This document shows, piece by piece, positions 15,880-23,621 of a stretch of DNA of 64,000 bases (positions are counted from its first letter, which is position 1; each line of letters opens with the position of its first letter). The stretch covers positions 5,202,501 through 5,266,500 of the forward strand of contig NZ_CP121471.1 in NCBI RefSeq assembly GCF_033954835.1, read 5' to 3'. A program made the position numbers and the translations under genes. Below the pieces are notes generated by a model. The model did not search any database. It had not been told where the DNA came from and saw only the letters and a program-made list of their open reading frames with translations. The stretch comes from Thiorhodovibrio frisius. Its GTDB lineage: Bacteria > Pseudomonadota > Gammaproteobacteria > Chromatiales > Chromatiaceae.

Positions 15880-17634
15880 ATGACCAGTTCCACACCACCA
15901 CCACCGCAGGCATTGCCCCGTGGTGTCATGTTCAACGCCTATCCCGACAGCATCGGCGAGACCCTGTCTGACCAGGTCGCCCTGCTACAGCGACCCGAGT
16001 TCAAGGACGCTTTCTCGCTGCTCTATCTGCTACCGACCTTCTTTAACAGCGATCTTGATCGCGGCTTTTCCGTGATCGACTATGACATCAACCGGGTGTT
16101 GGTTCAGCCCGAGGATATCGAGGCGCTCAAGGCGCTGAATATCGAGTTCAAATTCGACCTGGTGCTGAATCATCTGTCGGTTAATTCGCCGCAGTTTCAG
16201 GACATGCTCGCCCGTGGCGATGCCTCGGAGTATCGGGAATTTTTTGTCGACTGGAATCAGTTCTGGGAAGACCACGGTCAGATGGGCCCGGATGGCTATA
16301 TGATCCCGGATGACTGGTGCCTTCAGAAACTCTTCATGCGCAAACCCGGGCTGCCGATTTTAATGGTGCGCTTTCCGGATGGCTCGCTACGGCCTTACTG
16401 GAATACTTTTTATCAGAAGATTCTGTATCGTGAGCTGGAACTGGCTGATCTCGAGTCCATCCCCGGCCTGGACGCAGATGCCCGGCAACAGGTATTGACT
16501 ATGATCAATCATGCGATTCGCGCCGAGTCGCACATTGATCATATCAACTTTGGCGCCTTTGGTGACTATCGCCAACAAATTATCGACCTTGTGGAGAGCA
16601 AGCGCGAGTACCTCGGCCAGATGGATCTGAATGCACGCTCTGAGAAGGTATGGGATTTTTATGCCGAGACTTTCGCCAAACTCAAGGCCTATGGCGCGCG
16701 CATTATTCGCCTCGACGCCTTTGCCTATCTGCACAAAGCTCCGGGCGAAGCGAACTTCTTCAACACTCCCGGCACCTGGGACTATCTCGAACGCCTCAAG
16801 CACTTGGCGCTGGATTATGGGCTGATTGTTTTCCCCGAAATTCACACCGAATACGGGCGCGGCCTGCACGCGGATGTGGCCGGCAAGGGTTTCCCGATCT
16901 ACGACTTTTTCTTTCCCGGACTGGTTATAGACGCGCTTGATCGTGGCGACAACCGCGCCCTGATCAACTGGATTAAAGAGGCCAACAGCAAAGGGTTCCA
17001 GACCATCAACATGCTCGGCTGCCATGATGGCATCCCGATGCTGGACCTGCGCGGGGTCGAGGTTGATGGCGGCTTGCGTCCAGGACTGCTCGACGACGCG
17101 CACATCGAGGCCGCCATGGAGCGGTTAATCGAACGCGGTGGCCGGGTGAAGAATCTCTATGGGGCCGATGGCAAGAAGATTGCCTACTATCAGCTCAATG
17201 CCACCTTCTTTAGTGCACTCGGCGAGGATGAGCGCAAACTGCGCCTGGCCCGAGCCATTCAAATGTTCATCCCCGGCATTCCGCAGGTTTGGTATTTGGA
17301 TCTGTTCGCCGGGCGCAATAACTACGCGGCGGCCGATCAGGGTGGCCCGGCCGGACACAAGGAGATCAACCGCACCAATTTGACCACGGCCGATATTGAA
17401 GAAGGGCTAAACCAACCCGTGGTGCTCGACCAGCTTGATTTAATCCGCATGCGCAACTGCGCTCCGGCCTTTCGGGGCCAGTTGAGCATTGAGAAAACCG
17501 AGGCCAACCAGCTCTCCCTGCACTGGCAAAAAGACGAGTTCACTGCAGACTTGGAAGCCAACTTAAGCGACCTAACCTTTCATGTGCGCTATACCGATGC
17601 AGACGGGCGAGAAGAGTCCAAATCCTATCTGTAA
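15880..17634 (+). CDS. GH13 subfamily 18 sugar phosphorylase (sucrose phosphorylase-like)
   Basis: 584 residues. It begins the (beta/alpha)8 barrel with VMFNAYPDSIGETLSD, typical of GH13_18. The catalytic residues are visible: nucleophile Asp279 in IIRLDAFAYLHK, acid/base Glu320 in IVFPEIHTEYG and the transition-state pair His382-Asp383 in MLGCHDGIPMLDLRG. GH13_18 enzymes reversibly phosphorolyse sucrose, sucrose 6-phosphate, glucosylglycerol or glucosylglycerate to glucose 1-phosphate. The length is somewhat above classical sucrose phosphorylase. The next gene, 39 bases on, is a sugar-phosphate phosphatase, so the pair probably handles sucrose or a glucosyl compatible solute. The substrate is not decided by sequence reading. 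Confidence 0.85.
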   Translation: MTSSTPPPPQALPRGVMFNAYPDSIGETLSDQVALLQRPEFKDAFSLLYLLPTFFNSDLDRGFSVIDYDINRVLVQPEDIEALKALNIEFKFDLVLNHLSVNSPQFQDMLARGDASEYREFFVDWNQFWEDHGQMGPDGYMIPDDWCLQKLFMRKPGLPILMVRFPDGSLRPYWNTFYQKILYRELELADLESIPGLDADARQQVLTMINHAIRAESHIDHINFGAFGDYRQQIIDLVESKREYLGQMDLNARSEKVWDFYAETFAKLKAYGARIIRLDAFAYLHKAPGEANFFNTPGTWDYLERLKHLALDYGLIVFPEIHTEYGRGLHADVAGKGFPIYDFFFPGLVIDALDRGDNRALINWIKEANSKGFQTINMLGCHDGIPMLDLRGVEVDGGLRPGLLDDAHIEAAMERLIERGGRVKNLYGADGKKIAYYQLNATFFSALGEDERKLRLARAIQMFIPGIPQVWYLDLFAGRNNYAAADQGGPAGHKEINRTNLTTADIEEGLNQPVVLDQLDLIRMRNCAPAFRGQLSIEKTEANQLSLHWQKDEFTADLEANLSDLTFHVRYTDADGREESKSYL

Positions 17635-17673
17635 CCTTTAGCTAGCCTGTTTTTACCGGAGGAGGACGACACC

Positions 17674-18492
17674 ATGAAGGCACTGGCCACTGACCTTGAC
17701 CGCACCCTGCTACCCAATGGCCGCTGGGAAGCCGACCCCCAGGCGATTGAGCTCTTCAACCGCCTGACTCGGGAACAGGACACCTATGTGATCTATGTGA
17801 CCGGTCGCAGCCTCGCGCTGACCGAGCAGGCAATCGCCGAATTCGGCATCCGCCACCCGCATGTGTTAATCGGCGATGTCGGCACCACCATCCGCGAGTA
17901 TCGGGACGGACACTGGAGCTTCGACGATGACTGGATTGCCCATGTGCGCGCGCAAAGCCCGCGCTGGGATGTCGCCGGCATCAAGAATGCCGTGACCGAA
18001 ATTGACGGCCTGAGCGAACAGCCACCTGAGAATCTCAACCCCTTCAAGCAGAGCTACTTTGTCGATCATGACCGCAGTGATGCGATCCTCGAGCTGGTCG
18101 ATGAGCGCGTGAAGGGCCACTTCGACGAAAGTGCCATCTATAGCTTCGACTCCCAAAGCGGCGAGGGGCTGCTTGACTTTCTGCCCAAGAGCGCCAATAA
18201 GCAGACAGCACTGGAATTCGTCGCCGCCAAACTCGGGCTCGAGAAGTCAGCGGTGGTTTTCTGCGGCGACAGCGGCAACGATGTTTTCCCGCTCACCGCC
18301 GGCTTTTCCGGCGTTCTGGTTCGCAACGCCGACGAGCAACTGGTCAGCAGCGTCAAGCAGGCGCAAGCAGCGAGTCCGGATCTCAAGGTGTATTTCGCCC
18401 AGGGCGGCTTCCAGGGCTTGTCGGGCTACTACACCAGCGGCGTGATCGAAGGCGCTTGCCACTACGGCGTGCTGGACTTTCCGGCCAGTTAA
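17674..18492 (+). CDS. HAD-IIB sugar-phosphate phosphatase (sucrose-phosphatase-like)
   Basis: 272 residues, start preceded by GGAGGAGG. Motif I is DLDRTLL with nucleophile Asp7 and Asp9, motif II is the VTGRSL strand, and motif IV is FCGDSGNDVFPL. The cap segment includes NPFKQSYFVD. This layout is that of Cof-type phosphatases such as sucrose-6-phosphate phosphatase, glucosylglycerol-phosphate phosphatase and mannosyl-3-phosphoglycerate phosphatase. It follows the GH13_18 phosphorylase directly. The matching sugar-phosphate synthase is not in this window. Confidence 0.8.
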   Translation: MKALATDLDRTLLPNGRWEADPQAIELFNRLTREQDTYVIYVTGRSLALTEQAIAEFGIRHPHVLIGDVGTTIREYRDGHWSFDDDWIAHVRAQSPRWDVAGIKNAVTEIDGLSEQPPENLNPFKQSYFVDHDRSDAILELVDERVKGHFDESAIYSFDSQSGEGLLDFLPKSANKQTALEFVAAKLGLEKSAVVFCGDSGNDVFPLTAGFSGVLVRNADEQLVSSVKQAQAASPDLKVYFAQGGFQGLSGYYTSGVIEGACHYGVLDFPAS

Positions 18493-18512
18493 GAGTTCCG
18501 GCCAGTTAAGAT
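18479..18512. repeat. 17-bp tandem duplication over the phosphatase stop codon
   Basis: TTCCGGCCAGTTAAGAG is followed at once by TTCCGGCCAGTTAAGAT. The first copy contains the TAA that ends the HAD phosphatase gene. The duplication lies after the stop, so it does not change the protein. Confidence 0.85.
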
Positions 18513-18518
18513 TTGGAG

Positions 18519-18579
18519 GGGCGAATTGATTCGCCCAGTCAGCGATCAGTCTTTCACCCGGGGCAAATCCATTTGCCCC
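18519..18579. repeat. Pair of REP-like perfect palindromes
   Basis: Two short perfect hairpins stand 23 bases apart: GGGCGAAT-TG-ATTCGCCC at 18519-18536 (8-bp stem) and GGGGCAAAT-CC-ATTTGCCCC at 18560-18579 (9-bp stem). Their similar design resembles bacterial REP/BIME palindromes. They separate the sugar genes from the oxidoreductase gene and may end or protect the upstream transcript. There is no T run, so this is not a classical terminator. Confidence 0.7.
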
Positions 18580-18596
18580 CACGAGCACCGCGCCCC

Positions 18597-20747
18597 ATGC
18601 CAAACGTCCCCAGCACCTGCTACGAATGCGACGCCAACTGCGCCATTGCGGTCGAGCTCGACAACAGCGGCGAACCCATCGGTGTGAAAGGCCCGGATTG
18701 CCCGCGCTGCTATGTGCAGATCGACCGGCGCAATCACCCCGATCGCCTGCTCTATCCGCTAAAACGCACAGGCCCTAAAGGCAGCGGCCAGTTCGAGCGC
18801 ATCAGCTGGGACGAGGCGCTCGACACCATCGCCACCCGGCTCGATCAGACCCGTCAGCAGCATGGGGCTCCGGCGGTGGCTTTCTTCGCCGGTTATACGA
18901 AAGAAGCGCGCCCGCAATTACAGCGCCTCGCCCACGCCTTCGGCTCGCCCAATTACCTGACCGAAAGCGGCTGCTGCTTCTCGGCCACCCTGGTGGCGGA
19001 GAAAGTCACCTTCGGCGCGCGCGTGAAGACCACCTCCACCGTGGCCTCGTCCAAGACCAAATGCATTCTCAACTGGTCGACCAACCCGCGCGGCTCGATT
19101 CCGCCGTTCGACACCCATCCGCTGGCCAATCGCAAGCCGGGGCTCGCACTGGTGGTGGTCGACCCGCGCCGCACACCGCTGGCCGAACAGGCCGATGTGC
19201 ACCTGCAACTGCGCCCCGGCACCGATGGCGCGCTGGCGCTCGGCTTCCATCATCTGATTTTCGCCAACGGCTGGCAGGATCAGGGCTTTCTCGATGAATG
19301 GTGCAATGGGGTCAACGCCTTCCGCGACTACGTCAAAGATTTTGCGCCCGAACGGGTCGCCGACATCTGTGGCATTGAGGTAAGCGATCTTCGCCGCGCG
19401 GTGGAGATCTTCGCCACCACCCGACCTGCGCAGATCACCCTGTCGCCCACCGCCACAGTGCAACATTCCAATGGGTTTCAGAATCACCGCGCCCTGATTC
19501 TGCTCAGCGCCGTCACCGGCAATCTGGATCGCGAAGGCGGCAACCGTTTTTTCAGCACCAAGGTCAGCCCCAAGCCGATTGAGCTGTTCGAGCATTGTCT
19601 GAACGATCTGCCACCGCGCATCGGCGACGAGGTCTTCCCCGTCTGGACGCGCTACTGGCCGGCGGGGCAAAGCATGCTGCTGCCCAACTGCATTCTCGAC
19701 GGTGAGCCCCAGCGGGTGCATAGCCTGCTGGCAATGGGCATCAACACCGCCATGTGGCCCAATTCCAAGCGCATGGAGCAAGCCCTGGGCGCACTGGATT
19801 TCTTCGCCGCGACCGACTTCTTCCATAACGAGGCCACCCTCCAGGCCGACATTGTGCTGCCAGCGGCGACCAACCTGGAGCGCCCGGCGCTGATCGCCTA
19901 CCCCGGCTGCGCCTATCAAGGCGAGTTGCGCTATCGCCGCGCGGTGGTGGCGCCCAAAGGCGAGGCCAAGCCGGATGCGCAAATCTTTCTGGAGCTTGGC
20001 GTGCGCTTAGGTATGGGTGAGCAATTCTGGAACGGCGACCTGGAAGCCTCCTGGGCCGAAGCCGGCGAGGGCATCCCGGATGAGATCCGCACCGAGGTCT
20101 TCACCAACCCCGATGGCGTGACCGTTTATGCCGACATCATTGAGGAGCTGGTCGAGCACGGCTTTCTCGACGCCGACCGCAGCTATCGCCTAAAGGGCAT
20201 CAACACCCGCAGCGGCAAGGTTGAGTTCGACGCCGAAGAGTTGAAGGAAGCCGGCCATGATGGCCTGCCGGTGTATCGCGAACCGGCTGAAAGTCCGCGC
20301 TCGCAACCCGAGGTGTTCAAAGACTATCCGCTGGTGCTGACCAGTGGCGCACGCACCAAATTCGACACCCATTCGCAGCACCAGCGCCTCGAGCGCATGC
20401 GTCGCGCCGTCCCCAACCCGCTGGCGGAACTCCACCCGCAGGACGCCGCCGCGCGCGGTATTCAGGATGGCGATGCCGTCGTGGTCCGCTCCCCGCGCGG
20501 TCAGGTCGGTTTTATCGCCAAGATCACCGACCGGGTCAAACCCGGCGTGGTCCATTGCACCCATGCTTGGCGTGGCGCCAATATCAATGAGCTAACCGAT
20601 GATCGCACGCTCGATCCCATCAGCGGCTTTCCGCCCTTTAAGTCGAGCCTATGTCAGGTTGAGAAGGACAGGGCGGCTGGTCAGCAGGCAGCGCCTGCGC
20701 CGGCGGCCGGGACGACGGTCAAGGCGGCTCTTCCCGCCGCCGCCTGA
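18597..20747 (+). CDS. Molybdopterin-dependent oxidoreductase (DMSO reductase superfamily)
   Basis: 716 residues from ATG 18597; an upstream in-frame extension to 18513 runs through the palindromes and is rejected. An N-terminal [4Fe-4S] motif is seen at Cys8, Cys11, Cys15 and Cys35 or Cys38. The molybdopterin core follows (ISWDEALDTIATRL, LVVVDPRRTPLAEQADVHLQLRPGTDGAL), and a C-terminal MoCo-binding domain near LVLTSGARTKFDTHSQHQ ends with the FPPFKSSLCQVEK region. Cys126 or Cys127 in LTESGCCFSAT is a candidate molybdenum ligand. There is no Tat signal, so it should be cytoplasmic. No own electron-transfer subunit is adjacent except the CDGSH/ferredoxin-like protein two genes on. The substrate is unknown; formate dehydrogenase-like or acetylene hydratase-like enzymes are relatives by layout. 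Confidence 0.82.
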   Translation: MPNVPSTCYECDANCAIAVELDNSGEPIGVKGPDCPRCYVQIDRRNHPDRLLYPLKRTGPKGSGQFERISWDEALDTIATRLDQTRQQHGAPAVAFFAGYTKEARPQLQRLAHAFGSPNYLTESGCCFSATLVAEKVTFGARVKTTSTVASSKTKCILNWSTNPRGSIPPFDTHPLANRKPGLALVVVDPRRTPLAEQADVHLQLRPGTDGALALGFHHLIFANGWQDQGFLDEWCNGVNAFRDYVKDFAPERVADICGIEVSDLRRAVEIFATTRPAQITLSPTATVQHSNGFQNHRALILLSAVTGNLDREGGNRFFSTKVSPKPIELFEHCLNDLPPRIGDEVFPVWTRYWPAGQSMLLPNCILDGEPQRVHSLLAMGINTAMWPNSKRMEQALGALDFFAATDFFHNEATLQADIVLPAATNLERPALIAYPGCAYQGELRYRRAVVAPKGEAKPDAQIFLELGVRLGMGEQFWNGDLEASWAEAGEGIPDEIRTEVFTNPDGVTVYADIIEELVEHGFLDADRSYRLKGINTRSGKVEFDAEELKEAGHDGLPVYREPAESPRSQPEVFKDYPLVLTSGARTKFDTHSQHQRLERMRRAVPNPLAELHPQDAAARGIQDGDAVVVRSPRGQVGFIAKITDRVKPGVVHCTHAWRGANINELTDDRTLDPISGFPPFKSSLCQVEKDRAAGQQAAPAPAAGTTVKAALPAAA

Positions 20748-20749
20748 GC

Positions 20750-21607
20750 ATGGCTTTCATCGGGATTCAGCCGGGACGCGAGGCAATCTTTAAGCCTCAG
20801 CCACAACGCGATGTGGCGGTCAACGACACCAACGCCTGGCGCTTAAATCCCTCCCATCACCAGATCTACGACCGCCTGAGCCTGGCCCTCGCTGCCGGAC
20901 TGCGCGCGGCCCCTTGCGGCCTGCCACCGGCGGACTTCGGCATTGGTCCCCAGGTTTCGTTGTTCGTCAAACCCATCATCAACCTGGCCGGCATGGCCAA
21001 GGGCGCCCGCGCTCTGCGCGCCGAGCAGGTGCCGGACGAACCCGGCAGCTTCTGGTGCGAACAACTCACAGGCGAGCAGAGCAGCAGCGATTGCCTGGTC
21101 GACCAGGGCGAGGCACGTTGGTTCGCCCACACCCGCGCCTCGGACGTGCGCGATGGTGCAAGGCCGCTCTACTGGGAGGTCGGCGCCGAAATGCCGCATC
21201 TGGAACCCATCCTCCGCAGCATGGTGCGCAAGCATCTGCCCGGCTACACCGGCCTGTGCAACATCGAGCTAATCGGCGGCCAGCCGGTTGAAATGCATCT
21301 GCGCGGCTCCAATGGTTTTTTTGACCTCTACGGCGCTGAGTTCATGCGCGCCTGGGTTGCTTTGGTCGACGGCCAGCGCTTCAGCCCACCTCCGGCCATC
21401 CCCGGCGGCTATGTGATCTCGGTCTTTGGCGAGGGCGAGCCTGAGCCAGAGGCCATGCAAGCAGCAAAAGACCAGGGCGTCACGGTCCAACCAGACAGGC
21501 ACACGAAAGACCGCATCGCCATTTTGCGCACCCGAGATTTGGCGGCCGGACTCCAAAGCGCCCGGGCGCTTGGCGCCGAGATTCCAGACTCCGACGACCG
21601 CGCCTGA
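20750..21607 (+). CDS. Unknown protein with ATP-grasp-like C-terminal features
   Basis: 285 residues, starting 2 bases after the oxidoreductase stop, so co-transcribed. I do not recognise a named family. Visible segments are VSLFVKPIINLAGMAKGARAL, SFWCEQLTGEQSSSDCLVD, ARWFAHTRASDV, and then HLPGYTGLCNIELIGGQPVE with EMHLRGSNGFFDLYG. The F.KP strand, the E.L.G....D strand and the N.E..GG...E.HLR end resemble the order of nucleotide- and metal-binding elements in ATP-grasp ligases. It may therefore ligate or modify something for its neighbours, for example a cofactor or a substrate; this is inference only. Confidence 0.6.
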   Translation: MAFIGIQPGREAIFKPQPQRDVAVNDTNAWRLNPSHHQIYDRLSLALAAGLRAAPCGLPPADFGIGPQVSLFVKPIINLAGMAKGARALRAEQVPDEPGSFWCEQLTGEQSSSDCLVDQGEARWFAHTRASDVRDGARPLYWEVGAEMPHLEPILRSMVRKHLPGYTGLCNIELIGGQPVEMHLRGSNGFFDLYGAEFMRAWVALVDGQRFSPPPAIPGGYVISVFGEGEPEPEAMQAAKDQGVTVQPDRHTKDRIAILRTRDLAAGLQSARALGAEIPDSDDRA

Positions 21608-21655
21608 ACCGCACCCGCGTCGGCAACAACAACAGTTTCATTGAGGACCGCAACC

Positions 21656-22297
21656 ATGGCAGACGACCAAATATCGGATTTCCCCGGCAATGACATTGAG
21701 GTCCACTTCGACCAAAGCCTGTGCATCGGCATCGGCGAATGCGGGCGCGCGACCGGCGATCTGTTCCAACAAGGCCGCACCCCCTGGTGCATGCCCGACG
21801 CCAGCACCCCGGCCGAGGTACGCGAGATTGTCGAACGCTGTCCGAGTGGCGCCCTGAGCTACAGCGACAAAACCGGCGGCCCGGAAACGCCACCGTCCGA
21901 GAATCGCATCACAGTGATCTCCGACGGCCCCCTGTACGCCACTGGCGACCTGCACATCGAAGGCGCGCCAGCGGAGAAACCCGGACTGAAAACCCGCGCA
22001 GCCCTGTGCCGCTGCGGCAAGTCGCAAAACAAACCCTTCTGCGACAACTCCCACCGCGCGGCCAAGTTTTGCGACTATGGCGCCGTCGGCGACTCAGGCC
22101 CAGGATTGGAAACCGAAGGCGGCCCGCTGGAACTCAAAGCCATCGACCACGGCCCCCTGCTGGTAAAAGGCAACTTCAAAATCCGCGCCGCCAGTGGCCG
22201 CATCGCCTGGGCGGGAGAGAAAGTCGCTCTGTGCCGCTGCGGCGCCTCAGAAAACAAACCCTTCTGCGACGCCAAGCATCGGGAGATTGATTGGTAG
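21656..22297 (+). CDS. Ferredoxin-like plus double CDGSH iron-sulfur protein
   Basis: 213 residues from the ATG at 21656 (GAGGACC upstream). Residues ~10-70 resemble the divergent mono-cluster [4Fe-4S] domain often fused to CDGSH proteins (CIGIGECGRA...CP.GAL). Two CDGSH motifs follow: Cys118, Cys120, Cys129 and His133 in CRCGKSQNKPFCDNSH, and Cys193-His208 in CRCGASENKPFCDAKH, each expected to hold a [2Fe-2S] cluster with 3Cys/1His ligation. It probably passes electrons in the cytoplasm. Its position behind the molybdopterin enzyme and the ATP-grasp-like gene suggests it serves as their electron carrier. Confidence 0.85.
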   Translation: MADDQISDFPGNDIEVHFDQSLCIGIGECGRATGDLFQQGRTPWCMPDASTPAEVREIVERCPSGALSYSDKTGGPETPPSENRITVISDGPLYATGDLHIEGAPAEKPGLKTRAALCRCGKSQNKPFCDNSHRAAKFCDYGAVGDSGPGLETEGGPLELKAIDHGPLLVKGNFKIRAASGRIAWAGEKVALCRCGASENKPFCDAKHREIDW

Positions 22298-22335
22298 CGA
22301 AAAGGACCTGGGTTACTGCCGCCCTCGACCAGGCT

Positions 22336-23568
22336 ATGAACGACCGCACTCACTCCGCCGACTCGGCTGATCGCACCGCTTTTCGGGTGCTTGGCGCCAT
22401 CAGCTTCGCGCATTTTCTCAACGACACCATGCAGTCGCTGATGCTGGCCATCTATCCGCTGTTCAAATCCGGACTGCACCTGAGCTTCGGCCAGATCGGG
22501 CTCATCACCCTGACCTTTCAGTTCACCGCATCCTTGCTGCAACCACTGGTCGGCTACTACACCGACCGCCATCCCCAGCCTTTCTCGCTGGCGTTCGGCA
22601 TGGGCTGTACCCTGAGCGGACTGCTGCTCCTGTCGCAAGCATCCAGCTTTCCGATGGTGCTGATGGCTGCCGCCTTGGTGGGCTCGGGCTCCTCGATCTT
22701 CCATCCCGAGTCCTCACGCGTGGCACGCCTGGCCTCGGGCGGACGCCACGGTCTGGCGCAATCGATCTTCCAGGTCGGAGGCAATGCTGGCACCGCGGTC
22801 GGCCCCCTGCTCGCTGCCTGGATCGTGCTGCCCAATGGACAGGGCAGCATCGCATTCTTCTCGCTGATCGCGCTCCTGGCCATGCTGGTGCTGACAGGCG
22901 TGGGCTTCTGGTATCGCCACCAGCACCGCAACCCGAAACGCACAGCCCCTGTCGAGCACCACGGGCTGCCGCGGGGACGGGTCGCGCGCACGCTTGCCGT
23001 TCTGCTCGCACTCATGTTCTCCAAGTTCTTCTACCTGGCCAGCATCAGCAGCTATCTGATCTTCTATTTGATGCACCAGTACAAGATCGACACCCAGACG
23101 GCGCAATATCACCTCTTTTTCTTCCTGTTCGCGGTCGCCGCCGGGACCCTGCTGGGTGGGCCGATCGGGGATCGCATCGGACGCAAACGGGTGATCTGGA
23201 TTTCGATCCTCGGGGTCGCACCCTTCACTCTGGCGCTGCCCTACGTCGGGCTGGGCGCCTCGGTAGGGCTGACCCTGATCATCGGCTTCTTATTGGCCTC
23301 GGCCTTTCCGGCCATGGTGGTCTATGCCCAGGAGCTGATCCCAGGGCGCATTGGCACTGTCTCCGGGCTCTTCTTTGGGCTCGCCTTCGGACTGGGCGGC
23401 ATCGGTGCGGCGCTGCTGGGACAGCTCGCCGATCTCTGGGGCATCGTCAGGGTCTACCAGATCTGCTCCTTTCTGCCACTAATCGGCCTGCTCGCGGTCT
23501 TTTTGCCGGATCTGCGCAAAATATCCAGCAAGGGCACCGCAGCGGCGACGGTTGCCGCACGAGCCTAA
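22336..23568 (+). CDS. MFS transporter, fosmidomycin-resistance (Fsr) type
   Basis: 410 residues from ATG 22336; the frame extends to a TTG at 22291 but without support. About 12 hydrophobic segments can be traced. The first (ISFAHFLNDTMQSLMLAIYPLFK) and the following QPLVGYYTDRHPQP are characteristic of the Fsr family, as are FHPESSRVARLASGGRHGLAQSIFQVGGNAGTA-like segments. Fsr proteins are inner-membrane drug/proton antiporters. The gene starts 38 bases after the CDGSH gene, so it may belong to the same transcript and export a product or toxic substrate of that pathway. Confidence 0.85.
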   Translation: MNDRTHSADSADRTAFRVLGAISFAHFLNDTMQSLMLAIYPLFKSGLHLSFGQIGLITLTFQFTASLLQPLVGYYTDRHPQPFSLAFGMGCTLSGLLLLSQASSFPMVLMAAALVGSGSSIFHPESSRVARLASGGRHGLAQSIFQVGGNAGTAVGPLLAAWIVLPNGQGSIAFFSLIALLAMLVLTGVGFWYRHQHRNPKRTAPVEHHGLPRGRVARTLAVLLALMFSKFFYLASISSYLIFYLMHQYKIDTQTAQYHLFFFLFAVAAGTLLGGPIGDRIGRKRVIWISILGVAPFTLALPYVGLGASVGLTLIIGFLLASAFPAMVVYAQELIPGRIGTVSGLFFGLAFGLGGIGAALLGQLADLWGIVRVYQICSFLPLIGLLAVFLPDLRKISSKGTAAATVAARA

Positions 23569-23621
23569 GCGCGGGGGCGCATGGCGATGCAGCTAACTCG
23601 ACCTAACTAACGGAGGCAATC

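Noticed and set aside
18513-18596. N-terminal extension of the molybdopterin oxidoreductase
   Set aside because: The in-frame extension crosses two perfect palindromes and has no ribosome-binding site; the conserved cysteine motif starts just after the ATG at 18597.
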